A stretch of DNA of 64,000 nt from Microbacterium sp. JZ31 (GTDB lineage Bacteria; Actinomycetota; Actinomycetes; Actinomycetales; Microbacteriaceae). A program made the position numbers and the translations under genes. Location of the stretch: contig NZ_CP017661.1 of assembly GCF_016805985.1 (NCBI RefSeq), positions 1,302,001 to 1,366,000 on the forward strand. The letters run 5' to 3'. Positions 30,247-37,807 of the stretch are shown piece after piece (within the stretch, counting starts at the first letter, position 1; each line of letters begins with the position of its first letter). The notes below the pieces were generated by a model that saw only the letters and a program-made list of their open reading frames with translations, was not told the origin of the DNA and made no database searches.

Positions 30247-30792
30247 ATGACCCTGGCAGACAAGAAGATCGCGTTCCTGTTCACGAAGGGCGTCGAGCAG
30301 GTCGAGTTCACGAGCCCCCGTGACGCGCTGGATGGCGCGGGCGCGACGACCGTGCTGATCTCGCCCGAGGAGGGCACGGTGCAGGCGATGCAGGGTGACT
30401 GGGAGCACGGCGACGTGTTCGACGTCGACGTGCCGCTCGCTGACGCGCGCGCGGAGGACTACGACATGCTCGTGCTGCCCGGCGGCACGCTCAACGCCGA
30501 CTCGCTGCGTCTCGAGACCGAGGCCGTCGACTTCGTGAAGGCGTTCTTCGACGCCGGCAAGCCCGTCGCGGCGATCTGCCACGCGCCGTGGATCCTCGCC
30601 AACGCCGGGCTGGCGTCGGGACGCTCGCTGACCTCGTACGCATCGCTCGAGACGGACCTGCGCAACGCGGGGGCCGACTGGCGCGACGAGGAGGTCGTCG
30701 TCGACGGCACGCTCATCACGTCGCGCAACCCGGGCGACCTGGACGCCTTCAACGCGGCGATCGCGAAGGCGCTCGAGACGCCGGAGCCCTGA
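30247..30792 (+). CDS. DJ-1/PfpI family protein (type 1 glutamine amidotransferase-like)
   Basis: A 181-residue protein of the PfpI/YhbO group, linked in other bacteria to stress protection and proposed deglycase activity. The nucleophile elbow is Cys111-His112 in AAICHAPWILA, preceded by DMLVLPGGTLNAD. The start has GGAGGTGCC upstream. It is a single gene, and no operon partner is visible. Confidence 0.92.
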   Translation: MTLADKKIAFLFTKGVEQVEFTSPRDALDGAGATTVLISPEEGTVQAMQGDWEHGDVFDVDVPLADARAEDYDMLVLPGGTLNADSLRLETEAVDFVKAFFDAGKPVAAICHAPWILANAGLASGRSLTSYASLETDLRNAGADWRDEEVVVDGTLITSRNPGDLDAFNAAIAKALETPEP

Positions 30793-30814
30793 GCCGCGGC
30801 CGTCCGCTCGCCCC

Positions 30815-31654
30815 TCAGGCGCCCGCGTCGAGGAGCGCGTCCTCCTCGTCGGCATCGCGATCCCGCCGGCGCCGCTTCGCGGGGCGCGGGGCGTCGTCCT
30901 CGTCCGGATCCGGGTCGGCCGCGTCCTCGCGGCGGGCCCGGATCTCGGTCCGGATCATGTACGCGATGAACACGAAGCCCATGATCGCGAAGAGGATCCA
31001 CTGGATCGCATACGACAGGTGCGGGCCCGGATCGTCCGTGGGGGCGGCGAGTTCGGCGGGTCGCGTCGCCGGAGCCGGGTCCTCGCTCACCATCAGCCCG
31101 TAGAAGTCCGTCTCGGTCTGCGGGCCCGTGATCGCCGCGACGGACGGCAGATGGATCGTGGGCAGCTGACCCTCGGGCGCGGTGCGGCCCGAGGAGGGCA
31201 GCGACTCGCTCGGACGCATGCGGGCGATCACCGTGACCTCGCCCTCCGGGGCAGCGGGCACGCTGTCGGGCACCGTATCCTCGCCCGGCGGGACCCAGCC
31301 GCGGTCGATCGTGACGATCCGGCCGTCCGTCAGCTCGAACGGAACGAGCACCTCGAACGCGCTCGTTCCGCCCTGGGCGCGGTTGCGCACGAGCAGCTGG
31401 TCGTCCGACAGGTACCGCCCGGTCAGCCGGATGGGGTGCCACTCCTCGTCGGGGGAGTAGCCGCGATCGAGCACGTCCTCCGCCGCGAGCGGCGGGGCGT
31501 CGTAGTTCGCGGCGACGAGCTCGAGCATCGTCGCGCGCTCCTCGTTGCGCGAGAACTGCCAGTGCGAGAGGAAGCCGCACGCGACGGCGAACAGCACGGC
31601 GATCAGCGCGTAGACGCTCCAGCGCACGCCGCGATTGCGGGAGAAGGGGCTCAT
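30815..31654 (-). CDS. SURF1 family protein (cytochrome oxidase assembly)
   Basis: SURF1 proteins aid insertion of heme A in cytochrome c oxidase. The 279-residue protein has two membrane helices, near residues 12-30 (WSVYALIAVLFAVACGFL) and 212-235 (YAIQWILFAIMGFVFIAYM), around an extracytoplasmic domain with LTGRYLSDDQLLVRNR and TIDRGWVPPG, both family hallmarks. The C-terminal tail is long, charged and low in complexity. Its ATG overlaps the stop of the small gene upstream by 4 nt. Confidence 0.92.
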   Translation of the reverse strand: MSPFSRNRGVRWSVYALIAVLFAVACGFLSHWQFSRNEERATMLELVAANYDAPPLAAEDVLDRGYSPDEEWHPIRLTGRYLSDDQLLVRNRAQGGTSAFEVLVPFELTDGRIVTIDRGWVPPGEDTVPDSVPAAPEGEVTVIARMRPSESLPSSGRTAPEGQLPTIHLPSVAAITGPQTETDFYGLMVSEDPAPATRPAELAAPTDDPGPHLSYAIQWILFAIMGFVFIAYMIRTEIRARREDAADPDPDEDDAPRPAKRRRRDRDADEEDALLDAGA

Positions 31655-31887
31655 GCGTCGCCTCCCGTGGGGATGCCGGCCGACACCTCGAGCGGGAAGT
31701 CGCGCGCGGCGAGGAACTCGCGCAGATAGCCGACGTGCTCGTCGCACGCCAGCCACACCTTGCGCCGGTCGGCCGTGTGGATCTTCGGATTGCGCCACGC
31801 GATCGACCACGTCGCCGTCTCGCCGCAGCCGGCGCGCGAGCAGATGGGGGCGGCGGGTCCTCCGCCGCCGAGAAGGGCACCGATCAT
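31651..31887 (-). CDS. Small protein with a probable zinc-binding CysHis site
   Basis: A 78-residue soluble protein with Cys16, Cys21, Cys48 and His51 (C-x4-C and C-x2-H), which could bind one zinc ion. I do not recognise a named family. It sits between a DUF3099-like membrane protein gene and SURF1, overlapping each by 4 nt (ATGA at both ends), so the trio is a coupled operon. A link to oxidase assembly would be a guess from context. Confidence 0.75.
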   Translation of the reverse strand: MIGALLGGGGPAAPICSRAGCGETATWSIAWRNPKIHTADRRKVWLACDEHVGYLREFLAARDFPLEVSAGIPTGGDA

Positions 31888-32273
31888 GTGCGGTCCGGCC
31901 CGCCTTCGGCCGGCTTCCGCGGCGACTCGGTGATCCGGATGACCGTGGGCGGCGTGGGGCGCTCCTCCTGCCGCTCGGCTTCCGGAGCGGCCGCCTCGAT
32001 CGCCGCGGCCTCGGGATGCACGGCGCCGACTGCGCTGCGGGCGCTGGCGGCGTTGGCGCCGACCACGGCGAAGTACGGCAGGAAGATCGCCCCCGCGGCG
32101 AAGACGAAGCTGTACCAGCCGTACGGGGTGACGAGCACCATCAGCAGCAGGCACGCGATGCGGATGCCCATGGTGAGCAGGTAGTTGCGCACGCGCGCGC
32201 CCGCGTCGTCTGCCGGAGCGACGGGCAGTGACGTCGCCGACTGGGCGGAGTGCTCTTTGCGGGAGGCGTTCAA
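31884..32273 (-). CDS. DUF3099-like membrane protein
   Basis: About 129 residues with the DUF3099 pattern: QSATSLPVAPADDAGARVRNYL, then two adjacent hydrophobic helices (RIACLLLMVLV and SFVFAAGAIFLPYFAVVGAN) and a disordered tail. Function is unknown. No ATG precedes the domain. TTG 32273 or TTG 32282 are the candidate starts, downstream of a minus-strand TAGTCT (32303-32308) and GAGGGA. The end overlaps the next gene by 4 nt. Confidence 0.7.
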   Translation of the reverse strand: MNASRKEHSAQSATSLPVAPADDAGARVRNYLLTMGIRIACLLLMVLVTPYGWYSFVFAAGAIFLPYFAVVGANAASARSAVGAVHPEAAAIEAAAPEAERQEERPTPPTVIRITESPRKPAEGGPDRT

Positions 32274-32396
32274 GGGATTCAACCAATCCGTGCGATCCCT
32301 CAAGACTACGCCGCTGTTCCCCGGGTACAGCCGTGAGTCGGGAGGCTTGTGGGCACCGGCACCCGGCCGCATGCCCGCGTCGAAAGTAGGCTTGCC

Positions 32397-32402
32397 AGGA
32401 TC
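32397..32402 (+). promoter_or_regulatory. -10 element TAGGCT upstream of fabG
   Basis: TAGGCT lies 23 nt before the fabG GTG, leaving a short leader with AGGAGA. A minus-strand TAGTCT for the divergent DUF3099 gene is about 90 bp away. Confidence 0.4.
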
Positions 32403-32425
32403 GTCATCGACAGGAGAGCAGCATC

Positions 32426-33145
32426 GTGAGCACCGACAATTCCGGCCGTGTCGTCCTCGTCACCGGCGGCAACCGTGGCATCGGCCGTGCGATCGCCGAG
32501 CGGTTCGTGAAGGAGGGCTACCGCGTCGCTGTGACCGCTCGTAGCGGCGAGGGTCCCGAGGGGACGCTGACGGTGCGCGCCGATGTCACGGATGCGGCCG
32601 CGGTCGATGCGGCGTTCACCGAGGTCGAGCAGCAGCTCGGCCCGGTCGAGGTCGTCGTGGCCAACGCGGGCATCACGAAGGACACGCTGCTGCTGCGGAT
32701 GAGCGAGGACGACTTCGACAGCGTCGTCGCGACCAACCTCGGCGGTTCCTTCCGCGTGGTCAAGCGCGCCTCGAAGGGCATGCTGAAGGCGCGCTTCGGC
32801 CGGGTCATCCTGATCTCGAGCGTCGTGGGCCTTCTCGGCTCCGCCGGGCAGATCAACTACTCGTCGTCCAAGAGCGCGCTCGTCGGCTTCGCGCGTTCGC
32901 TCACCCGCGAGCTCGGCGCGCGCGGCATCACCGCGAACGTCGTGGCCCCCGGGTTCATCGAGACCGACATGACCGCGGAGCTGTCCGAGGAACTGCAGGC
33001 CGAGTACCGCAAGTCGATCCCCGCGGGCCGCTACGGCAGCGCCGACGAGGTCGCCGCGGCCGTGACCTGGCTCGCGTCGGACGACGCCGCGTACATCTCC
33101 GGTGCCGTGATCCCCGTCGACGGCGGCCTCGGCATGGGGCACTAA
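32426..33145 (+). CDS. fabG: 3-oxoacyl-[acyl-carrier-protein] reductase
   Basis: An NADPH-dependent SDR enzyme of fatty acid elongation. The 239-residue protein shows the Rossmann motif TGGNRGIG (residues 13-20), the NAG motif with Asn80, and the catalytic Ser132, Tyr145 and Lys149 (YSSSK). The closing VIPVDGGLGMGH is typical of FabG/MabA. GTG 32426 has AGGAGA upstream. An inhA-like enoyl reductase does not follow, unlike the mycobacterial mabA-inhA pair; the next gene converges on it with overlapping stop codons. Confidence 0.92.
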   Translation: MSTDNSGRVVLVTGGNRGIGRAIAERFVKEGYRVAVTARSGEGPEGTLTVRADVTDAAAVDAAFTEVEQQLGPVEVVVANAGITKDTLLLRMSEDDFDSVVATNLGGSFRVVKRASKGMLKARFGRVILISSVVGLLGSAGQINYSSSKSALVGFARSLTRELGARGITANVVAPGFIETDMTAELSEELQAEYRKSIPAGRYGSADEVAAAVTWLASDDAAYISGAVIPVDGGLGMGH

Positions 33146-33840
33146 GCCCGCGCCGCGGCCTTCACGATCTCCGCGGCGAGGACGTCCGGCTTCGAGAACT
33201 GGGGCCAGTGCCGCGTGCCGAGCGTGACGACCTCGACCGACTCGATCGCGTCGAATGTCTCGCCCCACGCGGGCCACGCCGCGAGCATCTCGCGCAGCTC
33301 GGCCTCGTTCTGGGCGCCCGCGAGCACCGTGACCGGCACCGCGAACCGGCGGTCGTCGCCGAGCTGCAGCGCATCCGTCGGCACCCGGGCCGGCACAGGC
33401 TTGGCCCGCAGTGCCGTGCGCTGGCGCGTCTGGGCATCGAGGTCGGCGGCGTCCTCGCCGAAGAAGTCCCATCCGGGGAACGGCACGACGCCGTCGACCA
33501 CGGGGAACTCCGAGATCCCGAATCCGGACGGCGGCGGCATGGTGTCCACCAGGACGACGCGCGCCACCTTGTCGGGCCGGCGGTCCGCGACGCCCCACGC
33601 GACGTTTCCGCCGCCCGAGTGCCCGACGACCACGACCGGTCCCTCCGCCGCGTCGACTCGCTCGACAACGGCGTCGACCCAGTCGGCGATGCCGATGTCC
33701 GCGGATTCGGATGCGGGTGCCCCGACGCCGGGGAGCGTGAGCGGGTGCGCGCGGTGCCCCGCGGCTTCGAGTTCGGGAACGACAGCGTCCCACGACGCGG
33801 CGTCGAGCCAGAGTCCGGGGATGAGGATGATGTCTGCCAT
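33142..33840 (-). CDS. Alpha/beta hydrolase
   Basis: A 232-residue hydrolase with the early oxyanion stretch LIPGLWLDAASWD, the nucleophile elbow GHSGGGN (Ser as nucleophile), and a late His in TRHWPQFSKPDVLA. The substrate is unknown; proteins of this shape are often annotated as esterases. A TAGCCT -10 (33847-33852, minus) ends 6 nt before ATG 33840, so the transcript is probably leaderless. Its TAG stop shares bases with the fabG TAA stop. Confidence 0.85.
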   Translation of the reverse strand: MADIILIPGLWLDAASWDAVVPELEAAGHRAHPLTLPGVGAPASESADIGIADWVDAVVERVDAAEGPVVVVGHSGGGNVAWGVADRRPDKVARVVLVDTMPPPSGFGISEFPVVDGVVPFPGWDFFGEDAADLDAQTRQRTALRAKPVPARVPTDALQLGDDRRFAVPVTVLAGAQNEAELREMLAAWPAWGETFDAIESVEVVTLGTRHWPQFSKPDVLAAEIVKAAARA

Positions 33841-33846
33841 GCCCAC

Positions 33847-33852
33847 AGGCTA
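33847..33852 (-). promoter_or_regulatory. -10 element TAGCCT, leaderless promoter
   Basis: On the minus strand TAGCCT is followed after 6 nt by the ATG of the alpha/beta hydrolase at 33840. Confidence 0.5.
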
Positions 33853-33933
33853 GGGGCGGCCCCCGACATCCGGAGCGGCGAGCCGCAGCCGGTGCCGCAC
33901 CGTCCACGAGGCGGTCTGGTCCGTCAAGACCCC

Positions 33934-34389
33934 CTAGTGGATCGCGTCCACGAACGTGCGGAGGGGAAGAGCCCGCTCGACCTCTCCGATGGCCGCACGC
34001 AGCGTATGGTGCTGTGCCGGCGGCACGGTACCGATCGTGAGGTGCGGCACGACGTCGTCGTGGGCCCCTTCGTATGGCTCGAACTCGGGGAACGCCGCCT
34101 GCACCGCGGAGGTCAGGCGCCGGAAGCCCGAGTCGTCGCGCGGCCGCAGCCATGCCACGTCTTGACCGAACCAGCCGACGAACGTGAAGGACGCCTCGAA
34201 CGCCGTGACGTCCTGGATCGCTTGTGCGAGGCGCGCGATGCCGGCGACCCCGATCTCGTCGGGCGTGCCGAAGGGGAACATGATGGTCACGTGCGGCGGC
34301 ACGCCCGAAGCGTGCGACGGATCCAGCGCGGCGCGATGAGCATCGACGGCGGCGAGCTCCGGAACCGGCACGATGAGGGCGGCCTTCAT
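33934..34389 (-). CDS. 2'-5' RNA ligase / LigT-like 2H phosphoesterase
   Basis: A 151-residue protein with both histidine motifs of the 2H superfamily: H33-V-T35 in PPHVTIMFPF and H116-L-T118 in PHLTIGTV. Members cleave or join 2',5' or cyclic phosphodiester bonds in RNA or nucleotides; the substrate is not predictable here. It lies just downstream of serB on the same strand. Confidence 0.88.
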   Translation of the reverse strand: MKAALIVPVPELAAVDAHRAALDPSHASGVPPHVTIMFPFGTPDEIGVAGIARLAQAIQDVTAFEASFTFVGWFGQDVAWLRPRDDSGFRRLTSAVQAAFPEFEPYEGAHDDVVPHLTIGTVPPAQHHTLRAAIGEVERALPLRTFVDAIH

Positions 34390-34434
34390 GGGCTCACCCT
34401 ATGAGCGCAAGGCGGCCGGGGACATGCGCGGCGG

Positions 34435-35070
34435 TCAGTTCGGCAGCAGGGGAATGACCTGGGCGAGGTCGACGGGGCCGATCACCAGGGGAGCGGAGCG
34501 GCGCACGGCGGGCTTGGCGTTGAACGCGAGGCCCAGGCCCGCGGCCTCGAGCATCAGGAGGTCGTTGGCGCCGTCGCCGATCGCGATCGTACGGGCGAGC
34601 GGCACACCGTGCTCCTCGGCCCAGCGCGCCATCCACTCGCGCTTCGCCGCGGCGTCGACGATCGGCCCGTCGAGCTCGCCGGTGAGCGCGCCGTCCGAGG
34701 CGACGAGTCGGTTGGCGCGCCACAGGTCGACCCCCAGGTGCGGCGCCAGGTCGTCGAGGATCTCGTGGAACCCTCCCGAGACCACGCCGACGAGCCCGTC
34801 GCGCGCGTGCACCGCGTCGATCAGCGCCGTGACACCCGGCGTCGGCTCGATCCGCGCCCGCACGTGAGCGAACGACGCGACGGGCGCGCCCCGCAGCTCG
34901 CGCACGCGGGAGCGCAGGCTCTGCGCGAAGTCGACCTCGCCGCGCATCGCCGCCTCGGTCGCCGCGGCCACCTCCGCGCCCCGCCCGACCTCGTCCGCGA
35001 TGAGCTCGATGACCTCGTTCCGGATCAGCGTGGAATCGGCATCGAGGACGACGAGGAGGCGCGCGGTCAC
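34435..35070 (-). CDS. serB: Phosphoserine phosphatase
   Basis: An HAD phosphatase of the last step of serine synthesis. The 211-residue protein has the DADST motif at residues 10-14 (Asp10 nucleophile, Asp12 acid), VVSGGFHEIL for motif II, a Lys in the AAAKREW region, and IGDGANDLLML for motif III/IV. It lacks the N-terminal ACT domain of longer SerB proteins. GTG 35070 follows TACGCT (35079-35084, minus) by 8 nt. It is divergent from an ABC ATPase gene. Confidence 0.92.
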   Translation of the reverse strand: MTARLLVVLDADSTLIRNEVIELIADEVGRGAEVAAATEAAMRGEVDFAQSLRSRVRELRGAPVASFAHVRARIEPTPGVTALIDAVHARDGLVGVVSGGFHEILDDLAPHLGVDLWRANRLVASDGALTGELDGPIVDAAAKREWMARWAEEHGVPLARTIAIGDGANDLLMLEAAGLGLAFNAKPAVRRSAPLVIGPVDLAQVIPLLPN

Positions 35071-35143
35071 GAGTGTCGAGCGTACCGGTCCGAGGGCGTC
35101 TGCCCGGCCCGCGCGTCCGCCGGGGCCTCACCGCACGGATGAG

Positions 35144-35149
35144 TAGGCT
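35144..35149 (+). promoter_or_regulatory. -10 element TAGGCT, leaderless promoter
   Basis: TAGGCT ends 6 nt before ATG 35156 of the ABC ATPase gene. Confidence 0.5.
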
Positions 35150-35155
35150 TGCCGC

Positions 35156-35938
35156 ATGCCCCCTGTGCTCTCCTTCCAAGACGTCGTCGTCCGCCGAGAA
35201 GGCCGGAACATCGTGGACGGTCTCACGTGGGCGGTGAACGACGACGAGCGCTGGGTCGTGCTCGGGCCGAACGGCGCCGGCAAGACGACGATCCTGCAGC
35301 TCGCCGACACGCTGATCCACCCGACGTCGGGCACCGTCGACATCCTGGACGAGCGGCTGGGGCGCACGGACGTGTTCGAGCTGCGTCCGCGCATCGGCTT
35401 CGCGTCGGCGGCTCTCGCGCGCCGGATCCCCGCGGACGAGACCGTGCTGAACGCGGTGCTCACCGCTGCGTACTCGGTGCTCGGCCGCTGGAACGAGCAG
35501 TACGAGAACATCGACGAGCGCCGCGCGCTGCGCGTGCTGCAGGAGTGGCGCCTCGACCACCTCGCCGACCGCACCTTCGGCACGCTGAGCGAGGGCGAGC
35601 AGAAGCGCGTGCAGGTCGCCCGCGCGATCATGACCGACCCCGAGCTGCTGCTGCTGGACGAGCCCACCGCGAGCCTCGACCTCGGCTCGCGCGAGGTGCT
35701 CGTCGGCCTGCTGAGCGAGTACGCCAAGTCGCCCGTCACGCCCGCGCTCGTCATGGTCACGCACCACGTCGAGGAGATCCCGCCGGGCTTCACGCACGTG
35801 CTGCTGCTGCGCGACGGCAAGGCCGTCGCGGCGGGCCCTCTCGCGGAGACCCTCACGGAGGAGAACCTGTCGGAGACGTTCGGCGTGCAGATCAAGCTCA
35901 GCGAGGACGACGGCCGCTACGCGGCCCGCGCCCACTGA
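35156..35938 (+). CDS. ABC transporter-type ATP-binding protein
   Basis: A 260-residue single ABC domain with Walker [10 protein letters not shown], signature [14 protein letters not shown] (SEGEQ in place of SGGQ), Walker [15 protein letters not shown] and switch His in [10 protein letters not shown]. No membrane partner is encoded beside it. The sequence style ([19 protein letters not shown]) is that of YlmA/ModF-like soluble ATPases of unknown role. The gene starts leaderless and runs toward rpmE2. Confidence 0.88.
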   Translation: MPPVLSFQDVVVRREGRNIVDGLTWAVNDDERWVVLGPNGAGKTTILQLADTLIHPTSGTVDILDERLGRTDVFELRPRIGFASAALARRIPADETVLNAVLTAAYSVLGRWNEQYENIDERRALRVLQEWRLDHLADRTFGTLSEGEQKRVQVARAIMTDPELLLLDEPTASLDLGSREVLVGLLSEYAKSPVTPALVMVTHHVEEIPPGFTHVLLLRDGKAVAAGPLAETLTEENLSETFGVQIKLSEDDGRYAARAH

Positions 35939-35966
35939 CCCGGACCGAGGCAGCGCCCGCATCTGG

Positions 35967-35972
35967 TAGACT
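35967..35972 (+). promoter_or_regulatory. -10 element TAGACT upstream of L31
   Basis: TAGACT lies 55 nt before the rpmE2 ATG. The leader holds a small GGTGC/GCACC hairpin near 35981-35994. Confidence 0.4.
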
Positions 35973-36027
35973 CGTTCGCTGGTGCCCAAGCACCGGAAGA
36001 CTTTCGAAACCTCTTGGCAAGGACCCC

Positions 36028-36279
36028 ATGAAGACTGACATCCACCCCGAGTACAAGGCGGTCGTGTTCCGCGACCTCGGTTCGGGCGAGACCTTCCTCA
36101 CCCGTTCGACCGTGACCAGCGACAAGACCATCGAGCTCGACGGCGTCGAGTACCCGGTGATCGACGTCGAGATCTCGTCGGCGTCGCACCCGTTCTACAC
36201 GGGCAAGCAGCGCATCATGGACTCGGCCGGCCGCGTCGAGAAGTTCAACCAGCGCTTCAAGAACTTCGGCTCCAAGTAA
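36028..36279 (+). CDS. rpmE2: 50S ribosomal protein L31 type B
   Basis: An 83-residue ribosomal protein of the zinc-independent (type B) class: it contains no Cys, so the CxxC zinc site of type A L31 is absent. Family blocks are [38 protein letters not shown] and a C-terminal [13 protein letters not shown] precedes the ATG. A textbook terminator follows. Confidence 0.96.
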   Translation: MKTDIHPEYKAVVFRDLGSGETFLTRSTVTSDKTIELDGVEYPVIDVEISSASHPFYTGKQRIMDSAGRVEKFNQRFKNFGSK

Positions 36280-36291
36280 GCCGCGTTCTCC

Positions 36292-36326
36292 CGAAAGACC
36301 CCGCTCCGGCGGGGTCTTTCGCTTTT
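36292..36326 (+). terminator. Rho-independent terminator after L31
   Basis: A 13-bp perfect stem (36292-36304 with 36309-36321), a TCCG loop and a run CTTTT directly after. It is the only terminator in the window with a clear T tract. Confidence 0.9.
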
Positions 36327-36334
36327 CCGCTCCA

Positions 36335-36420
36335 CGTCCGTCGCGAGACCTCATCTGGGCGACGAGACATCGCCGAGCTGTGATGTCTCGCCGCGGAGAT
36401 GAGGTCTCGTGGGACGGACG
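36335..36420. repeat. Long imperfect inverted repeat
   Basis: Arms 36335-36371 and 36382-36420 pair over three blocks: 8 bp (CGTCCGTC), 13 bp (CGAGACCTCATCT) and 9 bp (CGAGACATC), split by small asymmetries, with a 10-nt loop. It lies just past the L31 terminator and before a small convergent gene. Confidence 0.75.
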
Positions 36421-36456
36421 CGCTGCGCGGCTGGCCGCACCGCCGAGGACGACGGA

Positions 36457-36687
36457 TCAGCCGGACCGGGGTGACTCGTCGACGGTGATCTCGATCGTGC
36501 CGTTGTCGAAGTCGAGGACGCCGGGACCCTTGTCGGGGCTGGGTGCCGGAACGGGGACGATCTTCAGCGACTGGGCCTCCATGTCGGCGTCGTGCGCGGA
36601 CGGCCGCCAGACCGCGTCCATCGCCGAGCCGGCGCCCTGCAGCGGGTACTTGCGCCGCAGCCGCTCCATGCCGTCGTCCCGCGTCAT
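36457..36687 (-). CDS. Small hypothetical protein
   Basis: A 76-residue protein rich in charged residues and Pro, with no membrane helix or known motif (MTRDDGMERLRRKYPLQG at the start, VLDFDNGTIEITVDE near the end). Support for it being real is a TAGCCT -10 (36694-36699, minus) exactly 6 nt before its ATG, the spacing used by its neighbours, and codon use like theirs. I do not recognise a family. Confidence 0.65.
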   Translation of the reverse strand: MTRDDGMERLRRKYPLQGAGSAMDAVWRPSAHDADMEAQSLKIVPVPAPSPDKGPGVLDFDNGTIEITVDESPRSG

Positions 36688-36693
36688 GGAGCG

Positions 36694-36699
36694 AGGCTA
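36694..36699 (-). promoter_or_regulatory. -10 element TAGCCT, leaderless promoter
   Basis: On the minus strand TAGCCT is followed after 6 nt by ATG 36687. The element begins 9 bp before the stop of the exonuclease gene that lies upstream on the same strand. Confidence 0.5.
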
Positions 36700-36707
36700 C
36701 GCCGCCG

Positions 36708-37724
36708 TCAGCGGACGGGCCACGTGCCGTTGAGGGCCTCGGAGGGCTCGAGCCGGCCGATGCTGATGAAGTACTCCGTCAGGCTCTCGGCCTGCTCGCG
36801 CGCCCAGCCGATCTGACGCGTGTGCAGCTCGAGCACGTCGTCGGGCAGGCGGTCGGCGAAGCGCTCGGCCAGCGCGAGCGCCACGCGGCCGGCGGCGATG
36901 GCGTCGGCGGACGCCTCGTGCGCCGCATCGAGCGGCACCGCATAGTGCGCCGCGACGACGTCGAGAGTGCGCTTGCCCTTGCGATAGCGGTCGAGGGTCT
37001 TGTCGATCACGAGCGGATCGATCACGGGCGCGGGGGAGTCCAGCGGCTGCAGTCCGTGCCGATCGCCCTCGCACTTCAGCAGCGAGAAGTCGTAGGCCGC
37101 GTTGTATGCGACCACCGGGATGCCGGCCGAGAGCAGGGTGCGCAGTGCCGCCGTGACCTCCGCCACCACCTCGGCCGCGGGACGTCCATGGGCTCGAGCA
37201 TGCGCGGTCGTGATGCCGTGCACGGCGGTCGCGCCCTCCGGGATGTCCATGCCGGGGTCGGCCAGCCAGTGCTCCTCGTGGATGACGCGTCCCGTCGCGT
37301 CGAGCAGCCCGACATAGGCCGTGACGATCCGGTCCTGCGTGACGTCGACGCCCGTCGTCTCGAGATCGAACACGCCGATCCGGCTCGTCCAGCGATCCGG
37401 CGTCACCTCGACGACCGTCTCGACCTCGACGCGGCTCTCGACCACGGTCTCGACCTGGATCACGGATTCGACCTCGACGACGGTCCCGACCTCGGCGCAC
37501 GTCTGGACCTCGACGACGGTCTGGACCTCGACGACGGCAGCGACATCGCTCTCGCGGGCGTCCGCGTCGCCCGTCGCGTCGGGCGCAACCGGCGATCCGG
37601 AGGCGACGGCGTCCTCGGGGGAGGCGTCCTCATCGACGCGCGGGATCCACGTGGTCGTCTCGCCGGGGTCGTCCAGCTCATCCAGCTCGAACAGCGGGGG
37701 CGGATCCGGCCACGACCTCGTCAT
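36708..37724 (-). CDS. DnaQ-like 3'-5' exonuclease with repetitive N-terminal region
   Basis: A 338-residue protein. Residues 115-290 form an exonuclease domain with DEDDh residues Asp120 and Glu122 (FDLETTG), Asp212 (YNAAYD), His269 and Asp274. It may proofread or process DNA ends, but it is not part of a polymerase here. Residues 1-60 are acidic and disordered-looking. Residues 63-107 are built from VVEV(Q/E)T-like hexads, partly encoded by perfect 18-bp tandem units at 37501-37536. ATG 37724 is preferred to 37757 because TACGGT lies 7 nt upstream. Confidence 0.88.
   Translation of the reverse strand: MTRSWPDPPPLFELDELDDPGETTTWIPRVDEDASPEDAVASGSPVAPDATGDADARESDVAAVVEVQTVVEVQTCAEVGTVVEVESVIQVETVVESRVEVETVVEVTPDRWTSRIGVFDLETTGVDVTQDRIVTAYVGLLDATGRVIHEEHWLADPGMDIPEGATAVHGITTAHARAHGRPAAEVVAEVTAALRTLLSAGIPVVAYNAAYDFSLLKCEGDRHGLQPLDSPAPVIDPLVIDKTLDRYRKGKRTLDVVAAHYAVPLDAAHEASADAIAAGRVALALAERFADRLPDDVLELHTRQIGWAREQAESLTEYFISIGRLEPSEALNGTWPVR
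37501..37536 (-). repeat. Tandem 18-bp direct repeat inside the exonuclease gene
   Basis: Two perfect adjacent 18-bp copies (37501-37518 and 37519-37536) encode VEVQTV-type hexads. Degenerate copies continue to about 37402. Confidence 0.8.
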
Positions 37725-37795
37725 GTTCCACACCGTAGGGCGCGGTGCCGACATCACCCGGGAGCCACCCCGGCAGAGCCCCAGACCCGCCTCCG

Positions 37796-37801
37796 TAGAC
37801 T
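37796..37801 (+). promoter_or_regulatory. -10 element TAGACT, leaderless promoter
   Basis: TAGACT ends 6 nt before GTG 37808. Confidence 0.5.
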
Positions 37802-37807
37802 CGAGCC

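Noticed and set aside
37501..37536. A CRISPR-like array
   Set aside because: The units are adjacent 18-bp copies with no spacers, in frame inside a gene.
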